The notes beneath the pieces are model-generated. The model was not told the DNA's origin and did no database searches. It saw only the letters and a program-made list of their open reading frames with translations. A DNA stretch of 64,000 bases from Vibrio xiamenensis (GTDB taxonomy: Bacteria; Pseudomonadota; Gammaproteobacteria; Enterobacterales; Vibrionaceae). The stretch covers positions 1-64,000 of the forward strand of contig NZ_FNDD01000004.1 of assembly GCF_900100015.1 (NCBI RefSeq), in the 5' to 3' direction. Shown here one piece after another: positions 45,445-54,350 of this stretch (its first letter is position 1; each line of letters opens with the position of its first letter). The position numbers were made by a program, and so were the translations under genes.

Positions 45445-45466
45445 CTTCGATGCGCCATAGAGATTC

Positions 45467-45529
45467 GCTATTGGTTAAAACTTCGCCATTCGTGAATAAC
45501 GCAGCTAATGGTAACAACTAACCAATAGC
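45467..45529. other. long inverted repeat upstream of the acid phosphatase
   Basis: GCTATTGGTTA at 45467-45477 is the exact reverse complement of TAACCAATAGC at 45519-45529. A nested CCATT/AATGG pair lies inside the 41-base loop. The element ends 54 bases before the phosphatase start and could be a cruciform, mRNA leader structure or two-site operator. Confidence 0.5.
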
Positions 45530-45583
45530 CAATCGCGCATTGCATGCTTAGTTACTGATAAGTTCACTCAAAGGATAATGATA

Positions 45584-46441
45584 ATGACTTTACCCAAACT
45601 GAGCGCTCGCGCCGTGACAATGACGTCCGCCACGCTGCTCACTTTCGCTTGTACCGCCCTTCATGCTGAAGAAACCGCACCTAACGACCTACTTAACGCC
45701 ACATTGTGGATGCAAAATTCGGTGGAATATAAAGCCAACGTACAAGGTATGTTCGCACTTGCTAAAATTCGTTTTGATGAGGCGTTAGCCAATAAAGACA
45801 GTACTGCTCTGCCTGAATTGCAAAAATCTGGCTACCAAAGCTTACCACCTGCGGTCATCGTCGACTGCGATGAGACGATTCTCGACAACAATGTGTACGA
45901 AGCGTATTTGGTCAAATATAACACCAGTTACAGCTCAAAAACTTGGTCTCAATACGTGCAAGACAAAGTCACCGAAGCGATGCCCGGCGCGGTCGAGTTC
46001 GCCAATTACGTGACTTCAAAAGGCGCCAAGATCTTCTACATCACCAACCGTAAGCACAAAGACGAAGCGGCAACCTTTGACAATATGCAATCGCTGGGTT
46101 TTCCGATGGACAGCAAAGTCGACACTTTGATGACCAAAGGTGAGCAACAAGATTGGGGCTCTAATAAGACCAGTCGCGATCAAGTGGTGGCCAATCAATA
46201 TCGCGTGGTGTTGATGGTGGGTGATAACCTCGGCGACTTTACCGATCCATCAGGTAGCCCTGAGCAGCGCCTCAAAACTTATCAAGCCAACAGCAAACAC
46301 TGGGGCAGCGACTGGATCATGATGCCAAACCCTGAATATGGCTCGTTTGAAAGTGCTGCATTTGGTGGCAACTGGAGCCTGAGTGGTGAAGAGCGCCGCG
46401 CACAGAAAATCAGCGCATTAAAAGTTTGGCAGCCTAAATAA
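45584..46441 (+). CDS. Class C acid phosphatase / 5'-nucleotidase, e(P4) family
   Basis: 285-residue HAD-superfamily phosphatase that dephosphorylates nucleotides such as NMN outside the cytoplasm. VIVDCDETILDNN near residue 90 is the DDDD-class nucleophile loop; ITNRKHKDE and VLMVGDNLGDF are HAD motifs II and IV. The ATG at 45584 is eight bases after AAGGA; the one at 45578 is too close. The N-terminus is a signal peptide ending ALHA before EE. Its only Cys near that point sits in TFAC, a poor lipobox, so unlike the founding e(P4) it may be soluble in the periplasm. Confidence 0.88.
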   Translation: MTLPKLSARAVTMTSATLLTFACTALHAEETAPNDLLNATLWMQNSVEYKANVQGMFALAKIRFDEALANKDSTALPELQKSGYQSLPPAVIVDCDETILDNNVYEAYLVKYNTSYSSKTWSQYVQDKVTEAMPGAVEFANYVTSKGAKIFYITNRKHKDEAATFDNMQSLGFPMDSKVDTLMTKGEQQDWGSNKTSRDQVVANQYRVVLMVGDNLGDFTDPSGSPEQRLKTYQANSKHWGSDWIMMPNPEYGSFESAAFGGNWSLSGEERRAQKISALKVWQPK

Positions 46442-46460
46442 ATCACCGTCGCCAAGGATA

Positions 46461-46489
46461 AAAAAACAGGGCTAAATGCCCTGTTTTTT
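46461..46489. terminator. bidirectional terminator
   Basis: AAAAAACAGGGC-TAAAT-GCCCTGTTTTTT lies 19 bases after the phosphatase stop. It is symmetric, so it can also stop minus-strand transcription from the diguanylate cyclase gene. Confidence 0.9.
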
Positions 46490-46521
46490 GCGCGCCAAAA
46501 CGCCATATGTTTCGCTTCAAT

Positions 46522-46596
46522 ACTTTATCTACAAAGACTTTGTCTATAAATGCTTTATCGATAAGTACATTGGCTACAACTGCCTTGGCTATAAAT
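46522..46596. repeat. degenerate 15-bp tandem repeat, five units
   Basis: Five 15-base units such as ACTTTATCTACAAAG, ACTTTGTCTATAAAT and GCCTTGGCTATAAAT. The right-hand unit overlaps the last codons and stop of the minus-strand diguanylate cyclase. Each unit carries a version of that stop context (TATAG, TGTAG). Confidence 0.7.
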
Positions 46597-48535
46597 GAAC
46601 CAGGTCAGCGTCAATTATCGCATCTTTAATCTCATCACAATATTCCACTCGATTACGGCCATTAAATTTAGCTCGGTACAAAGCAGAATCAGCATTGCTT
46701 ATCAGATCTTCTACGCGCGTTTCCGGCTCTGGAATCCCCCAACAAACCCCAATACTGATGGTAATACTGATGTCGCTGTAGCGCTGGCATTCAATACGAC
46801 TCACCGCTTGGCGAATGTTCTCAGCGAGATCGAGCGTGGTACTCAGTGTTTGGCCAAGAATAAACAAACAAAACTCTTCGCCACCATAGCGGCCGACGAG
46901 GTCACAATCGCGGGTAACGAACTGCTTAAAAAGCTGCGCGACATGCTGTAAACATTCATCACCAACTTGATGTCCGTAGTCGTCATTGAGCTTCTTAAAA
47001 TGATCAATGTCTAGCATCATAATCGCCAAGGACTGTTGCTCGCGCTGCGCACGTTGCAAAGCATGTAATAAGCGCTCATCCAAATAGCCGCGATTCGCTA
47101 CTTTGGTTAAGGCATCGGTATGTGAGCGTTCGCTAAGTTCCAGATTGGCTTGCTCAAGCGAGCTCAAAGCCAGCTTCAACTCACGGGTTTTGCGCTCAAC
47201 TTCCATGGTAAGAATATCTTTGGTTTGACGCTCCATCTCCAGCCATTGCAGCTGCATTTGAGCTTCGCGCGCATAAGACTGCTGCGCTTTGTTCTCCATC
47301 ATCAGCGCCTGCTCTTGAGCAATAAGCTTTTCTCGTCTGCTGCGACTCACGCGCTCGGCGACCGCCATCGAAAGAAACAGCAATTCAACGCCAAATCCAC
47401 CCGCTTGAAGATACAAAATGCCGCCCCAGTAACCAAACCAGTCAAGCAGACTTGCCAGCATTACCCCGGTAATGCAGATAAGTGGCCCCCACCCCAAGGT
47501 TAAATACTTTGCTGATATATCACCGCGATACCAGAGGTAGGAGGAAGACAACATCGCGCCAGAGCAGGTCAATACGCCAAGAAAATCGGAAAACATAAAC
47601 AACTTTTGGTTAGAAAAAAGGGTCATGGCGACCAACATCAGCGACCAAAGCAACCGCCCACAATAGTTGATTTGTAGCACCCATCCGCCGTACTGCTGCA
47701 AATTAAGAAACTCGCGGCTAAACAAAGCTGCAGCCAGAAAACACGCGGTCGAACTCATGCCGTAAATATGTTGATTAAGCCAAGACGATTCCGACCAAAA
47801 ATACGCCAGCCCCACACCGGTTGTCGCGAAGGTGTAACAAGCGATGCACACCACATACAGCGTGTAGTAACCGTACTTTTCATCTCTGAGGAACAGAAAT
47901 AGCCACAAGTTATAACTGAGCAGCGCGATAAGCATGCCGAAAAAAGTGCCAATTAAAAGGTTATGGCTGCTTACCCAATGTCGGTAACTCTGGTCGCTAT
48001 AGATGGCAATTGGAACCACGAGGTTTGCGGTACTTTCGACGCGGATATAGATTTCAAGATTGGCGTGAGGAGGAATTTGAATCGGCAGCACATGAGGAAA
48101 CGGGTCCACACCACTTTGATAGGAGGCCCAATTTGAAATTTGCATATCCGATAACCATCGATGGCTGTAATTATCGTAGACATGCAGAGAGACATTTTGA
48201 AGCATCGGCCAACCCAATTTGATGATCCATTTGGACTCGGAATTGAGTTGAGAATCAAGCTGGAATCTAAGCCATAGAGATTTATCAACACTGCCTAAAT
48301 TAAGCGTCGAATCCTCGGAAGTTTCCCATAACTGGCCACGCAGGGCATCAAGGGTCAGCTCATCGTCAGAGCCTTGCGGCTCGAGCCAATATTGCAAGTC
48401 TTGAATATGGCCAATTTTTTCTGTCGCGTGCGATAGTAAGACTTCGGCCCTAACTCGCGACAACCCCAATTCATGATTTGAAAAAGTGCATAACCACCCT
48501 ATCAAGATCACAAACAGATAACTAAAACATTTCAT
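46589..48535 (-). CDS. Diguanylate cyclase with 7TMR-DISM sensor
   Basis: 648 residues. A signal peptide precedes a periplasmic 7TMR-DISMED2-type beta domain (~35-180: LQYWLEPQGSDDELTLDAL, SLWLRFQLDSQLNSESKWI). Seven membrane helices (~185-385), a coiled coil (~395-470) and a C-terminal GGDEF domain follow. RYGGEEF is near residue 548, and RDCD five residues before GGEEF gives the RxxD I-site, so cyclic-di-GMP feedback is expected. DISMED2 domains are predicted to bind carbohydrate-like ligands. It is transcribed alone. Confidence 0.9.
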   Translation of the reverse strand: MKCFSYLFVILIGWLCTFSNHELGLSRVRAEVLLSHATEKIGHIQDLQYWLEPQGSDDELTLDALRGQLWETSEDSTLNLGSVDKSLWLRFQLDSQLNSESKWIIKLGWPMLQNVSLHVYDNYSHRWLSDMQISNWASYQSGVDPFPHVLPIQIPPHANLEIYIRVESTANLVVPIAIYSDQSYRHWVSSHNLLIGTFFGMLIALLSYNLWLFLFLRDEKYGYYTLYVVCIACYTFATTGVGLAYFWSESSWLNQHIYGMSSTACFLAAALFSREFLNLQQYGGWVLQINYCGRLLWSLMLVAMTLFSNQKLFMFSDFLGVLTCSGAMLSSSYLWYRGDISAKYLTLGWGPLICITGVMLASLLDWFGYWGGILYLQAGGFGVELLFLSMAVAERVSRSRREKLIAQEQALMMENKAQQSYAREAQMQLQWLEMERQTKDILTMEVERKTRELKLALSSLEQANLELSERSHTDALTKVANRGYLDERLLHALQRAQREQQSLAIMMLDIDHFKKLNDDYGHQVGDECLQHVAQLFKQFVTRDCDLVGRYGGEEFCLFILGQTLSTTLDLAENIRQAVSRIECQRYSDISITISIGVCWGIPEPETRVEDLISNADSALYRAKFNGRNRVEYCDEIKDAIIDADLVHL

Positions 48536-48803
48536 TTACAACAGCCACTAACAATTTATTATTTTTATGGATTAATATCCCACATAACATAATTATTAAT
48601 AATAGAGTTGTAAATACTGTAATTTAGATTGTTAGTTATCATTTATAAGGAATGGCTATAATTCTAATATATTAGATGGATTTTCGTACTTTCCTTTTTT
48701 AGTACTTGCGTAATTATTCAAATAGTTAACTTACCAATGCATGGAATTTACCCGTCTGCAGAATTCAGCGCTTACTCGCCAAAGCCAACAAGCGCTGACT
48801 GAG

Positions 48804-49559
48804 TTACAACATCATACCGCCAGACGCTTCAATGCGTTGGCCCGTCACCCACTCAAAACCTTGGCTAAACAGCCCTGCGATAATTTTACCGATATCTTCG
48901 GCTTCGCCCACGCGCCCTAAAGCGGTCACCGATGCCACCATCGTTTGCGCTTGATCATTATCGCGAATCGCGCCACCACGAAAATCGGTTGCAATCGCGC
49001 CCGGAGCAAGGGTATTGACGCGAATGCCGCGCGCGGCAAACTCTTTCGCCATATAGCGCGTCATCACCTCAACCGCACCTTTTGCCATCGCATATGGCCC
49101 GGACCCCGGAAAGGTAAAGCGCGCGAGCCCAGAGGAAACATTGACAATATGGCCTCCTTTCTCAATAAGGTCCAATATTGCCTGAGTAAAGAAAAATGGC
49201 CCTTTGACATGGATGTTATACATCTCATCAAGCTGCTCAACGCTGGTTTGTTCAACCATGGCGTGAATACCGGTGCCGGCATTATTGAGCAGATAATCCA
49301 ATCGCTCACGGCCGAAATGGCTCTTGAGCGAGGTTTGCAATTGTTCAGCAAAAGCGGCAAAAGATGCCACGTCTCTAGTATCACACTGCAAAGCTAGGGC
49401 TTTTCGTCCTTTGGCTTCAATCTCAGCGACTACTTGCTGCGCTGCTGATTGATTTTGATGATAAGTGACAATGATGTCTACGCCTTGATCGGCCAAAGCC
49501 AGAGCGCCTGCGCGCCCAAGTCCGCGGCTACCGCCAGTGATTAGTGCTAGTTGACTCAT
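48804..49559 (-). CDS. SDR-family oxidoreductase
   Basis: 251-residue classical short-chain dehydrogenase/reductase. It has TGGSRGLGRAGALAL near the N-terminus for NAD(P) binding, NNAG at ~90 in LLNNAGTGIH, Ser in VNVSSGLARF, and the catalytic Tyr-x-x-x-Lys in GPYAMAKGAVEVM. ARGIRVNTLAPGAI is typical. The substrate is unknown. It is divergent from a LysR regulator, with a perfect inverted repeat between them, which suggests the regulator controls it. AAAAGGG precedes ATG. Confidence 0.9.
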   Translation of the reverse strand: MSQLALITGGSRGLGRAGALALADQGVDIIVTYHQNQSAAQQVVAEIEAKGRKALALQCDTRDVASFAAFAEQLQTSLKSHFGRERLDYLLNNAGTGIHAMVEQTSVEQLDEMYNIHVKGPFFFTQAILDLIEKGGHIVNVSSGLARFTFPGSGPYAMAKGAVEVMTRYMAKEFAARGIRVNTLAPGAIATDFRGGAIRDNDQAQTMVASVTALGRVGEAEDIGKIIAGLFSQGFEWVTGQRIEASGGMML

Positions 49560-49668
49560 AAACTACCCTTTTCGTTGGTTTGCTAAGTGTATTGTTGATT
49601 TGGTGAGTGGATAGTCATCAGTTTAGGTCGCATTAATAGCTTGAAAAATAGCAACAATAAGATAAGAC

Positions 49669-49687
49669 TGTTCACATAAAATGAACA
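49669..49687. promoter_or_regulatory. LysR-type operator palindrome
   Basis: TGTTCA-N7-TGAACA, a perfect 6-bp inverted repeat lying 12 bases before the LysR start and about 110 bases from the SDR start. Likely autoregulatory site. Confidence 0.55.
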
Positions 49688-49699
49688 ATAGGTAATTTG

Positions 49700-50602
49700 A
49701 TGGATAAAATTGAAACCATGAAGCGCTTTGTCGCGGTGGCGCAAACCGGCAGTTTTACCTCCGCCTCAGAGCAGCTTAATGTGCCAAAATCGGCGATTTC
49801 TACCTCGGTTAGCCGCTTAGAAGACCACCTCAACACTCGGCTGTTGCACCGTAGCACGCGGCGTGTGTCACTCACCGAGGCGGGCGAGCGCTATTACCCT
49901 CAGTGCCTTGCACTGCTTACTGAACTCGAAGGATTAGAAACTCAATTTCAAGGTGAGAGCGCGGCGCTCAGCGGCGTGCTGAAACTCGATATGCCAAGCC
50001 GATTTTTTTCCACTTTAGTGGCGCCGCATCTGACTGACTGGTTTGCTCGCTACCCTGACACCCAAATTCGCCTGCTTGGCGCCGATTATCGAATCGACCC
50101 GATTAAGGAACAAGTGGACTGCGTTATTCGCGCTGGAAAGCTGCAAGACAGCGAAATGATTGCTCGGCCACTTGGCGAAATGACCATGCTCAACTGTGTC
50201 AGCCCAAGCTATATTGAGCGTTTTGGCACGCCACTCACTTTAGCGCACTTAAGCGAGCACTACGTAGTGGATTACGCGCCAAGCCTGCGCCAACCACAAC
50301 TCGGTTTTGAGTATTATGCCGATGGTCAAACTCATTATGTAAAGACCCGCAGCTTTATCTCCGTCAGCACCACAGATGCGTATTTAAGCGCGTGTCTCAA
50401 TGGTCTTGGTATCATTCAGCTGCCAGCAAGTGGTGTAGAGCAACAGATACGAAGCGGTGAATTGATTGAAGTGTTAAGCGACTATCGCTGCGAATCGATG
50501 CCAATCGCCGCGCTTTATCCATCGCGGCGCCAGCAGCCTAAGCGGCTAAGTGAATTTCTTAATTGGCTCTCGAGCATTATTGCCCAACACCCGCGCTACT
50601 AA
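49700..50602 (+). CDS. LysR-family transcriptional regulator
   Basis: 300 residues. A winged helix covers the first ~60 (MKRFVAVAQTGSFTSASEQL, then PKSAISTSVSRLEDHLNTRL, HRSTRRVSLTEAGERYY). The C-terminal ~210 residues are the two-lobed effector domain, resembling the subgroup that controls oxidoreductases (LKLDMPSRFFSTLVAPHL, VDCVIRAGKLQDSEMIARPL). The ATG at 49700 is used rather than the TTG one codon earlier. It probably regulates the divergent SDR gene and itself; the effector is unknown. Confidence 0.9.
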   Translation: MDKIETMKRFVAVAQTGSFTSASEQLNVPKSAISTSVSRLEDHLNTRLLHRSTRRVSLTEAGERYYPQCLALLTELEGLETQFQGESAALSGVLKLDMPSRFFSTLVAPHLTDWFARYPDTQIRLLGADYRIDPIKEQVDCVIRAGKLQDSEMIARPLGEMTMLNCVSPSYIERFGTPLTLAHLSEHYVVDYAPSLRQPQLGFEYYADGQTHYVKTRSFISVSTTDAYLSACLNGLGIIQLPASGVEQQIRSGELIEVLSDYRCESMPIAALYPSRRQQPKRLSEFLNWLSSIIAQHPRY

Positions 50603-50711
50603 CCCAGTTTTGGCCAAACCTTGCTGCCAATGACAGAACAACAGCGCCGAACTTCCAAACTCATCCGGCAAAGCATTTCGTGAAAGGAAACCGTCAGAGT
50701 AAGCCGCTAAA

Positions 50712-51488
50712 CTAAGCGGCTTGATTAGAACGTAAAGTACGCACAAACGGTACGCCACTTTCATCGCAAAAGACCTGCGCTTTGACGTTATAGATATCTT
50801 CAACCAGTTCAGCGGTGAGTATTTGTTTCGGGTCGCCGGTGGCAACCAGCTCGCCGCCTTTGAGCACCAATAGATTATCGGCATACTGCGCGGCAAGGTT
50901 GAGATCGTGTAATACCATGACCGTGGTGTAATTATGCTGCTGGGTTTGCTGGCGAAGATGCTCTAGCAGCACATGCTGGTAATGAAGATCAAGCGCGCTC
51001 ACTGGCTCATCGAGCATCATAATTTGCGGTTTACGCATCAGCGCTTGAGCAAAGAGCATCATCTGGCACTGCCCGCCGCTTAAGGTGCGCACATCTCGGT
51101 TGGCAAGATGCGCAAGCCCCATACTATCGAGAATATCCAACGCTTCACTAAGCAGGGTTTCATCGACACGCAAACTCAGCGCATCGATGCGGCCAAGTAG
51201 AATCACTTCCACCACACTCAGGCCAATATCAAAATGGATATCTTGCGGCATATAACCAAACCGCGAACGCCATTTAGCCAAGGTTTTTGGCGTTAGATGC
51301 TCATCACCAAAACCAATATCACCACTGTCGACTTTGATGTCGCCAAAGAGGGTTTTCAGCAGCGTGCTTTTACCCGTGCCATTTGGACCAAGAATCGCGG
51401 TGACTTGCCCTGGCTTGAGCGTAAAACTGACATCGCGCGCCAGCACTAAGCTGCCAAATTGCAAATTCAGATTGTTCACTTTGAGCAT
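50712..51488 (-). CDS. Iron-siderophore-type ABC transporter ATP-binding protein
   Basis: 258-residue FecE/FhuC-like ATPase. Walker A GPNGTGKS near residue 35, signature LSGGQCQMMLFAQAL near 136 and Walker B IMMLDEPVSALD. The signature has CQMM where most have QQRV or RQRV, a small oddity. It would power the FecCD-type permease encoded two bases upstream. The divergent periplasmic binding protein completes the importer. Confidence 0.9.
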   Translation of the reverse strand: MLKVNNLNLQFGSLVLARDVSFTLKPGQVTAILGPNGTGKSTLLKTLFGDIKVDSGDIGFGDEHLTPKTLAKWRSRFGYMPQDIHFDIGLSVVEVILLGRIDALSLRVDETLLSEALDILDSMGLAHLANRDVRTLSGGQCQMMLFAQALMRKPQIMMLDEPVSALDLHYQHVLLEHLRQQTQQHNYTTVMVLHDLNLAAQYADNLLVLKGGELVATGDPKQILTAELVEDIYNVKAQVFCDESGVPFVRTLRSNQAA

Positions 51489-51490
51489 GA

Positions 51491-52546
51491 TTAACCTCGC
51501 CTTGCGATGATCAGCCAGAAGAAAAACGGCACGCCGATGATCGCGGTGACAATGCCAATCGGAAACAGTGCGCCCGGTACAATGCTTTTAGACAGTACTG
51601 ACGCCGCCGACAGCAAAAACGCACCAATTAAAAATGACAATGGTAAAAAGAAGCGCTGATCTTCACCGACCAAAATTTTGGCAATATTGGGGGCAACAAT
51701 ACCGATAAAACCGATAATGCCGACAAAACTGGTGACGGTCGCGGTCATCACAGCAACGATAAACAGCGTCTTAAGCCGCAGCTTCGTGACGTTCACACCG
51801 ACGCTTTTAGCGCGCTCTTCACCCATGCGCAGCGCGGTCAGTTTCCAGGAATCTTGCAGCAAGAGTAAAAAACCGCCAATCACCACCACAGCGGTAATCG
51901 CTAAGTTCGTCCAAGTAGCTTTAGAAAGGCTGCCAAAAAGCCAAAACAGAATTTGTTGGCTCAGCTCTGGCGACGAAATAAATTGCACCAACGACAGAAG
52001 CGATTGGAACAAAAACAGCAGCGCAATACCCGCCAGGATCAATTGCCCAGAACTGATATGGCGCATTGAGGCCAACGCAAACAAAAAGCACGCCGACAAC
52101 ATGCAGCACAAGAACGCGCCAATCGGCACGGCGTACATACCATTCATGCCAAGCGACCCGACATACAAGGTGATCGCAGCGCCAAACCCCGCAGCCGCCG
52201 CCATACCGAGTGTGTATGGGCTCGCCATTGGGTTATTCAAAAGCGTCTGCATTTCGGCGCCGCCAACACCCAGCGACCCACCGACAATGATCGCCATCAG
52301 CGCAATCGGCAGACGTAAGTTGGTGACGATAACATGGGTTGAACGATCAACTTGAAACGGCAAACCGATAAATTCCAGCAGCGCGTTAATCACTTTAGAG
52401 GCGTCAAGCATCGATGGACCAGTCATGATATCGAGGACAAAACTGACCAATAAAATCGCGCCAAAACCTGAAATAACCATCAAGCGGCGGCGTTCACTCT
52501 TTCTTTGTTGTTCAATGGCTTGCAAAAGTATCGTCGAAGGCGACAT
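51491..52546 (-). CDS. Iron-type ABC transporter permease (FecCD family)
   Basis: 351 residues with about ten helices. A cytoplasmic N-terminus (to SERRRLM) leads to LRLPIALMAIIVGGSLGVGGAEMQTLLNNPMASPYTLGM, the FecCD hallmark, and FVGIIGFIGIVAPNIAKILV near the C-terminus contacts the ATPase. Only one permease gene is present, so it probably acts as a homodimer. AGGAAA precedes ATG. Ligand likely an iron-siderophore or similar chelate. Confidence 0.9.
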   Translation of the reverse strand: MSPSTILLQAIEQQRKSERRRLMVISGFGAILLVSFVLDIMTGPSMLDASKVINALLEFIGLPFQVDRSTHVIVTNLRLPIALMAIIVGGSLGVGGAEMQTLLNNPMASPYTLGMAAAAGFGAAITLYVGSLGMNGMYAVPIGAFLCCMLSACFLFALASMRHISSGQLILAGIALLFLFQSLLSLVQFISSPELSQQILFWLFGSLSKATWTNLAITAVVVIGGFLLLLQDSWKLTALRMGEERAKSVGVNVTKLRLKTLFIVAVMTATVTSFVGIIGFIGIVAPNIAKILVGEDQRFFLPLSFLIGAFLLSAASVLSKSIVPGALFPIGIVTAIIGVPFFFWLIIARRG

Positions 52547-52643
52547 TCGTGCGTTTCCTGTTTCAAGTTGAGCATCACCGACTCACGAATATGCAACATT
52601 CGCAGTGGTGTTTTTTATTGCGCGCATGCTACCACAACAAGGT

Positions 52644-52662
52644 GATAATGAATATCAGTTAT
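52644..52662. promoter_or_regulatory. Fur-box-like site
   Basis: GATAATGAATATCAGTTAT matches the 19-bp Fur consensus at about 13 positions, with its left half perfect. A second weaker AATGAGAATTGTT match lies near 52679. The position between divergent permease and binding-protein genes fits iron repression of both. Confidence 0.55.
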
Positions 52663-52801
52663 ATTTTTACACTTTGTTAATGAGAATTGTTTGCATAAGT
52701 TTTATTTACAAACTTATAATCAGCCGCGCTCAATGCCGTTTTGTGAGCGTGAAAATTTTAGTCATGGACGTAAATCACTCCAATAACAAAGGTTTTATTT
52801 G

Positions 52802-53884
52802 ATGTACAAACAACTTTTAAGCGTTGCAGCGCTTGCTTTTAGCTCTTTATCGTACGCACAAATGACCACAGTGACCGACGTGCTCGGTCGCGAAGTGACG
52901 TTTGATGCCCCCGCTCAGCGTGCGGTAGTCGGTTTCTATCCAGAAGACTACATGGCGATCGGTACCGAAGCCGCTTATGACCATGTGGTCGGAATGTCGA
53001 AATACATTTGGCAAGCGCGTTCTGCGAACTGGGATCTGTACGTCAAACATCGCCCTTCGCTGGATAAAATTCCGGGCATTGGCCGCGTTGATACCAACAC
53101 TTTCTCAGTTGAAAAAGTGATTAGCCTAAACCCAGACGTTCTAATGCTTGCTGATTGGCAGTTTAAAGCACTTGGCTCTGATATTGAGCGAATTGAACAA
53201 GCAGGCATTCCCGTTTTGGTAGTTGATTACAACGCACAAACCGTTGAACGCCACGTGCGCAGTACTGAGCTGATTGGTGTGATTACCGGTCAAAGCGAGC
53301 GTGCTAAACAGATCGCCAGCGAATATCAAAAAAATGCTGAGATGATCAGTGAACGTTTGGCAAAAGCCAATCTGCCAAAACCTAAAGTCTATACCGAATA
53401 TGGCGCTGCTGGTGTCAGCGAACTCGGTTATACCTTTGGCAAAAACATGTGGGGCGCGATTGCAACCATGGCCGGCGGTGACAACATTGCTGCGCCATAC
53501 GTTGAATGGTGGGGCAAAATGAACCCTGAGATGATCATTGCTGACAATCCAGATGTAATTGTGATGACAGGTTATGAATCAGGCAGCAGCGAAGATTCTA
53601 TGCTGATGGGTCAAGGCGTTGACGAACAAGTTGCCAAGCAGCGCTTAGCGGGCTTTAAACAGCGCGTCGGTTGGTCATCAATTAGCGCAGTTCAAAACAA
53701 CCGCATGTACGCCGCCTACCACGGCGCGTGTCGTACTATTTTGGACGGCGCTATGATTCAGTTCTACGCTAAAGCTTTGTATCCAGAGCTGTTTAAAGAC
53801 CTTGAGCCAAACAAAGCTTACCAAGCGTTCTACAAAAAATACTTACCCGTTGAGCCACAAGGCACCTTTATGACTCAGCTGTAA
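52802..53884 (+). CDS. Iron-type ABC transporter substrate-binding protein
   Basis: 360 residues of the TroA/FhuD-like class III binding fold. A signal peptide ends SYAQ and no lipobox is seen. VTDVLGREVTFDAPAQRAVV is the typical opening; LSLNPDVLML-like text (observed ISLNPDVLMLADWQ) and NPDVIVMTGYES are domain anchors, and a long central helix joins the lobes. The ATG at 52802 is chosen over TTG a codon earlier. It is divergent from its presumed permease and ATPase genes. Confidence 0.9.
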   Translation: MYKQLLSVAALAFSSLSYAQMTTVTDVLGREVTFDAPAQRAVVGFYPEDYMAIGTEAAYDHVVGMSKYIWQARSANWDLYVKHRPSLDKIPGIGRVDTNTFSVEKVISLNPDVLMLADWQFKALGSDIERIEQAGIPVLVVDYNAQTVERHVRSTELIGVITGQSERAKQIASEYQKNAEMISERLAKANLPKPKVYTEYGAAGVSELGYTFGKNMWGAIATMAGGDNIAAPYVEWWGKMNPEMIIADNPDVIVMTGYESGSSEDSMLMGQGVDEQVAKQRLAGFKQRVGWSSISAVQNNRMYAAYHGACRTILDGAMIQFYAKALYPELFKDLEPNKAYQAFYKKYLPVEPQGTFMTQL

Positions 53885-53908
53885 GTCGTTTAATACGATG
53901 CGCTTTGC

Positions 53909-53935
53909 AGCAGTCACCCCTATGCGGTGACTGCT
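53909..53935 (+). terminator. hairpin after the iron-binding protein gene
   Basis: AGCAGTCACC and GGTGACTGCT pair around CCTATGC, 25 bases after the stop, followed by GTTATT. Weak T-run. Confidence 0.6.
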
Positions 53936-53942
53936 GTTATTC

Positions 53943-53969
53943 AATAAACCGTCTATTAAATAAACCGTC
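53943..53969. repeat. direct repeat AATAAACCGTC, two copies
   Basis: Two exact 11-base copies 16 bases apart in the 466-base gap between the iron-binding protein and the peptide ABC operon. Confidence 0.5.
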
Positions 53970-54005
53970 GAGTTACCCGCCGCCGCGCGACTATTTTCTC
54001 ACTCA

Positions 54006-54050
54006 GTCTTGTTTATCTCTGTCTTGTTTATCTCTGTCTTGTTTCTCAGC
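54006..54050. repeat. 15-bp tandem repeat (GTCTTGTTTATCTCT)
   Basis: Two exact copies and a partial third. A 68-codon frame over this stretch (53905-54111) has no family features and is not a gene. Confidence 0.75.
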
Positions 54051-54237
54051 TTTTATCACAACCCACTGCGTCATCCCCTATCAACATCGCTTATCAGCAA
54101 CACATGGATAATGATGCTTTTATCACCAAAATAGGGCAAAAGTTCTGTTTTTAAACAAAACTGCTCAGTAATTCATCAGGATTATGCTTTTTCGCTTCAA
54201 GCCATAGAAAAAAGTTATAGTTTGGTGACACAAAGCG

Positions 54238-54251
54238 ATTGTTGTAACAAT
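54238..54251. promoter_or_regulatory. small operator-like palindrome
   Basis: ATTGTTGTAACAAT, perfect 6-bp arms and a 2-base spacer, 100 bases upstream of the peptide SBP gene. Function inferred only. Confidence 0.3.
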
Positions 54252-54269
54252 TTGTTTCGTTTATTTTCT

Positions 54270-54291
54270 AAATGTGATTTTCATCAACTTT
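54270..54291 (+). promoter_or_regulatory. CRP-like binding site
   Basis: Begins AAATGTGAT and ends ATCAACTTT; 17 of 22 positions agree with the CRP consensus by my count, with a perfect left half site. It lies about 60 bases upstream of the SBP start, so catabolite activation of the ABC operon is plausible. Confidence 0.5.
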
Positions 54292-54350
54292 TGTAGGATG
54301 CCGTTCTGCTCCTCGGTTGGATTAAAAAAACAGACTCGATTGGAAAATAA

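Noticed and set aside
53905..54111. 68-codon frame over the 15-bp tandem array
   Set aside because: Its residues (SLSCLSLSC) are the translated tandem repeat, and a terminator-like hairpin overlaps its start.
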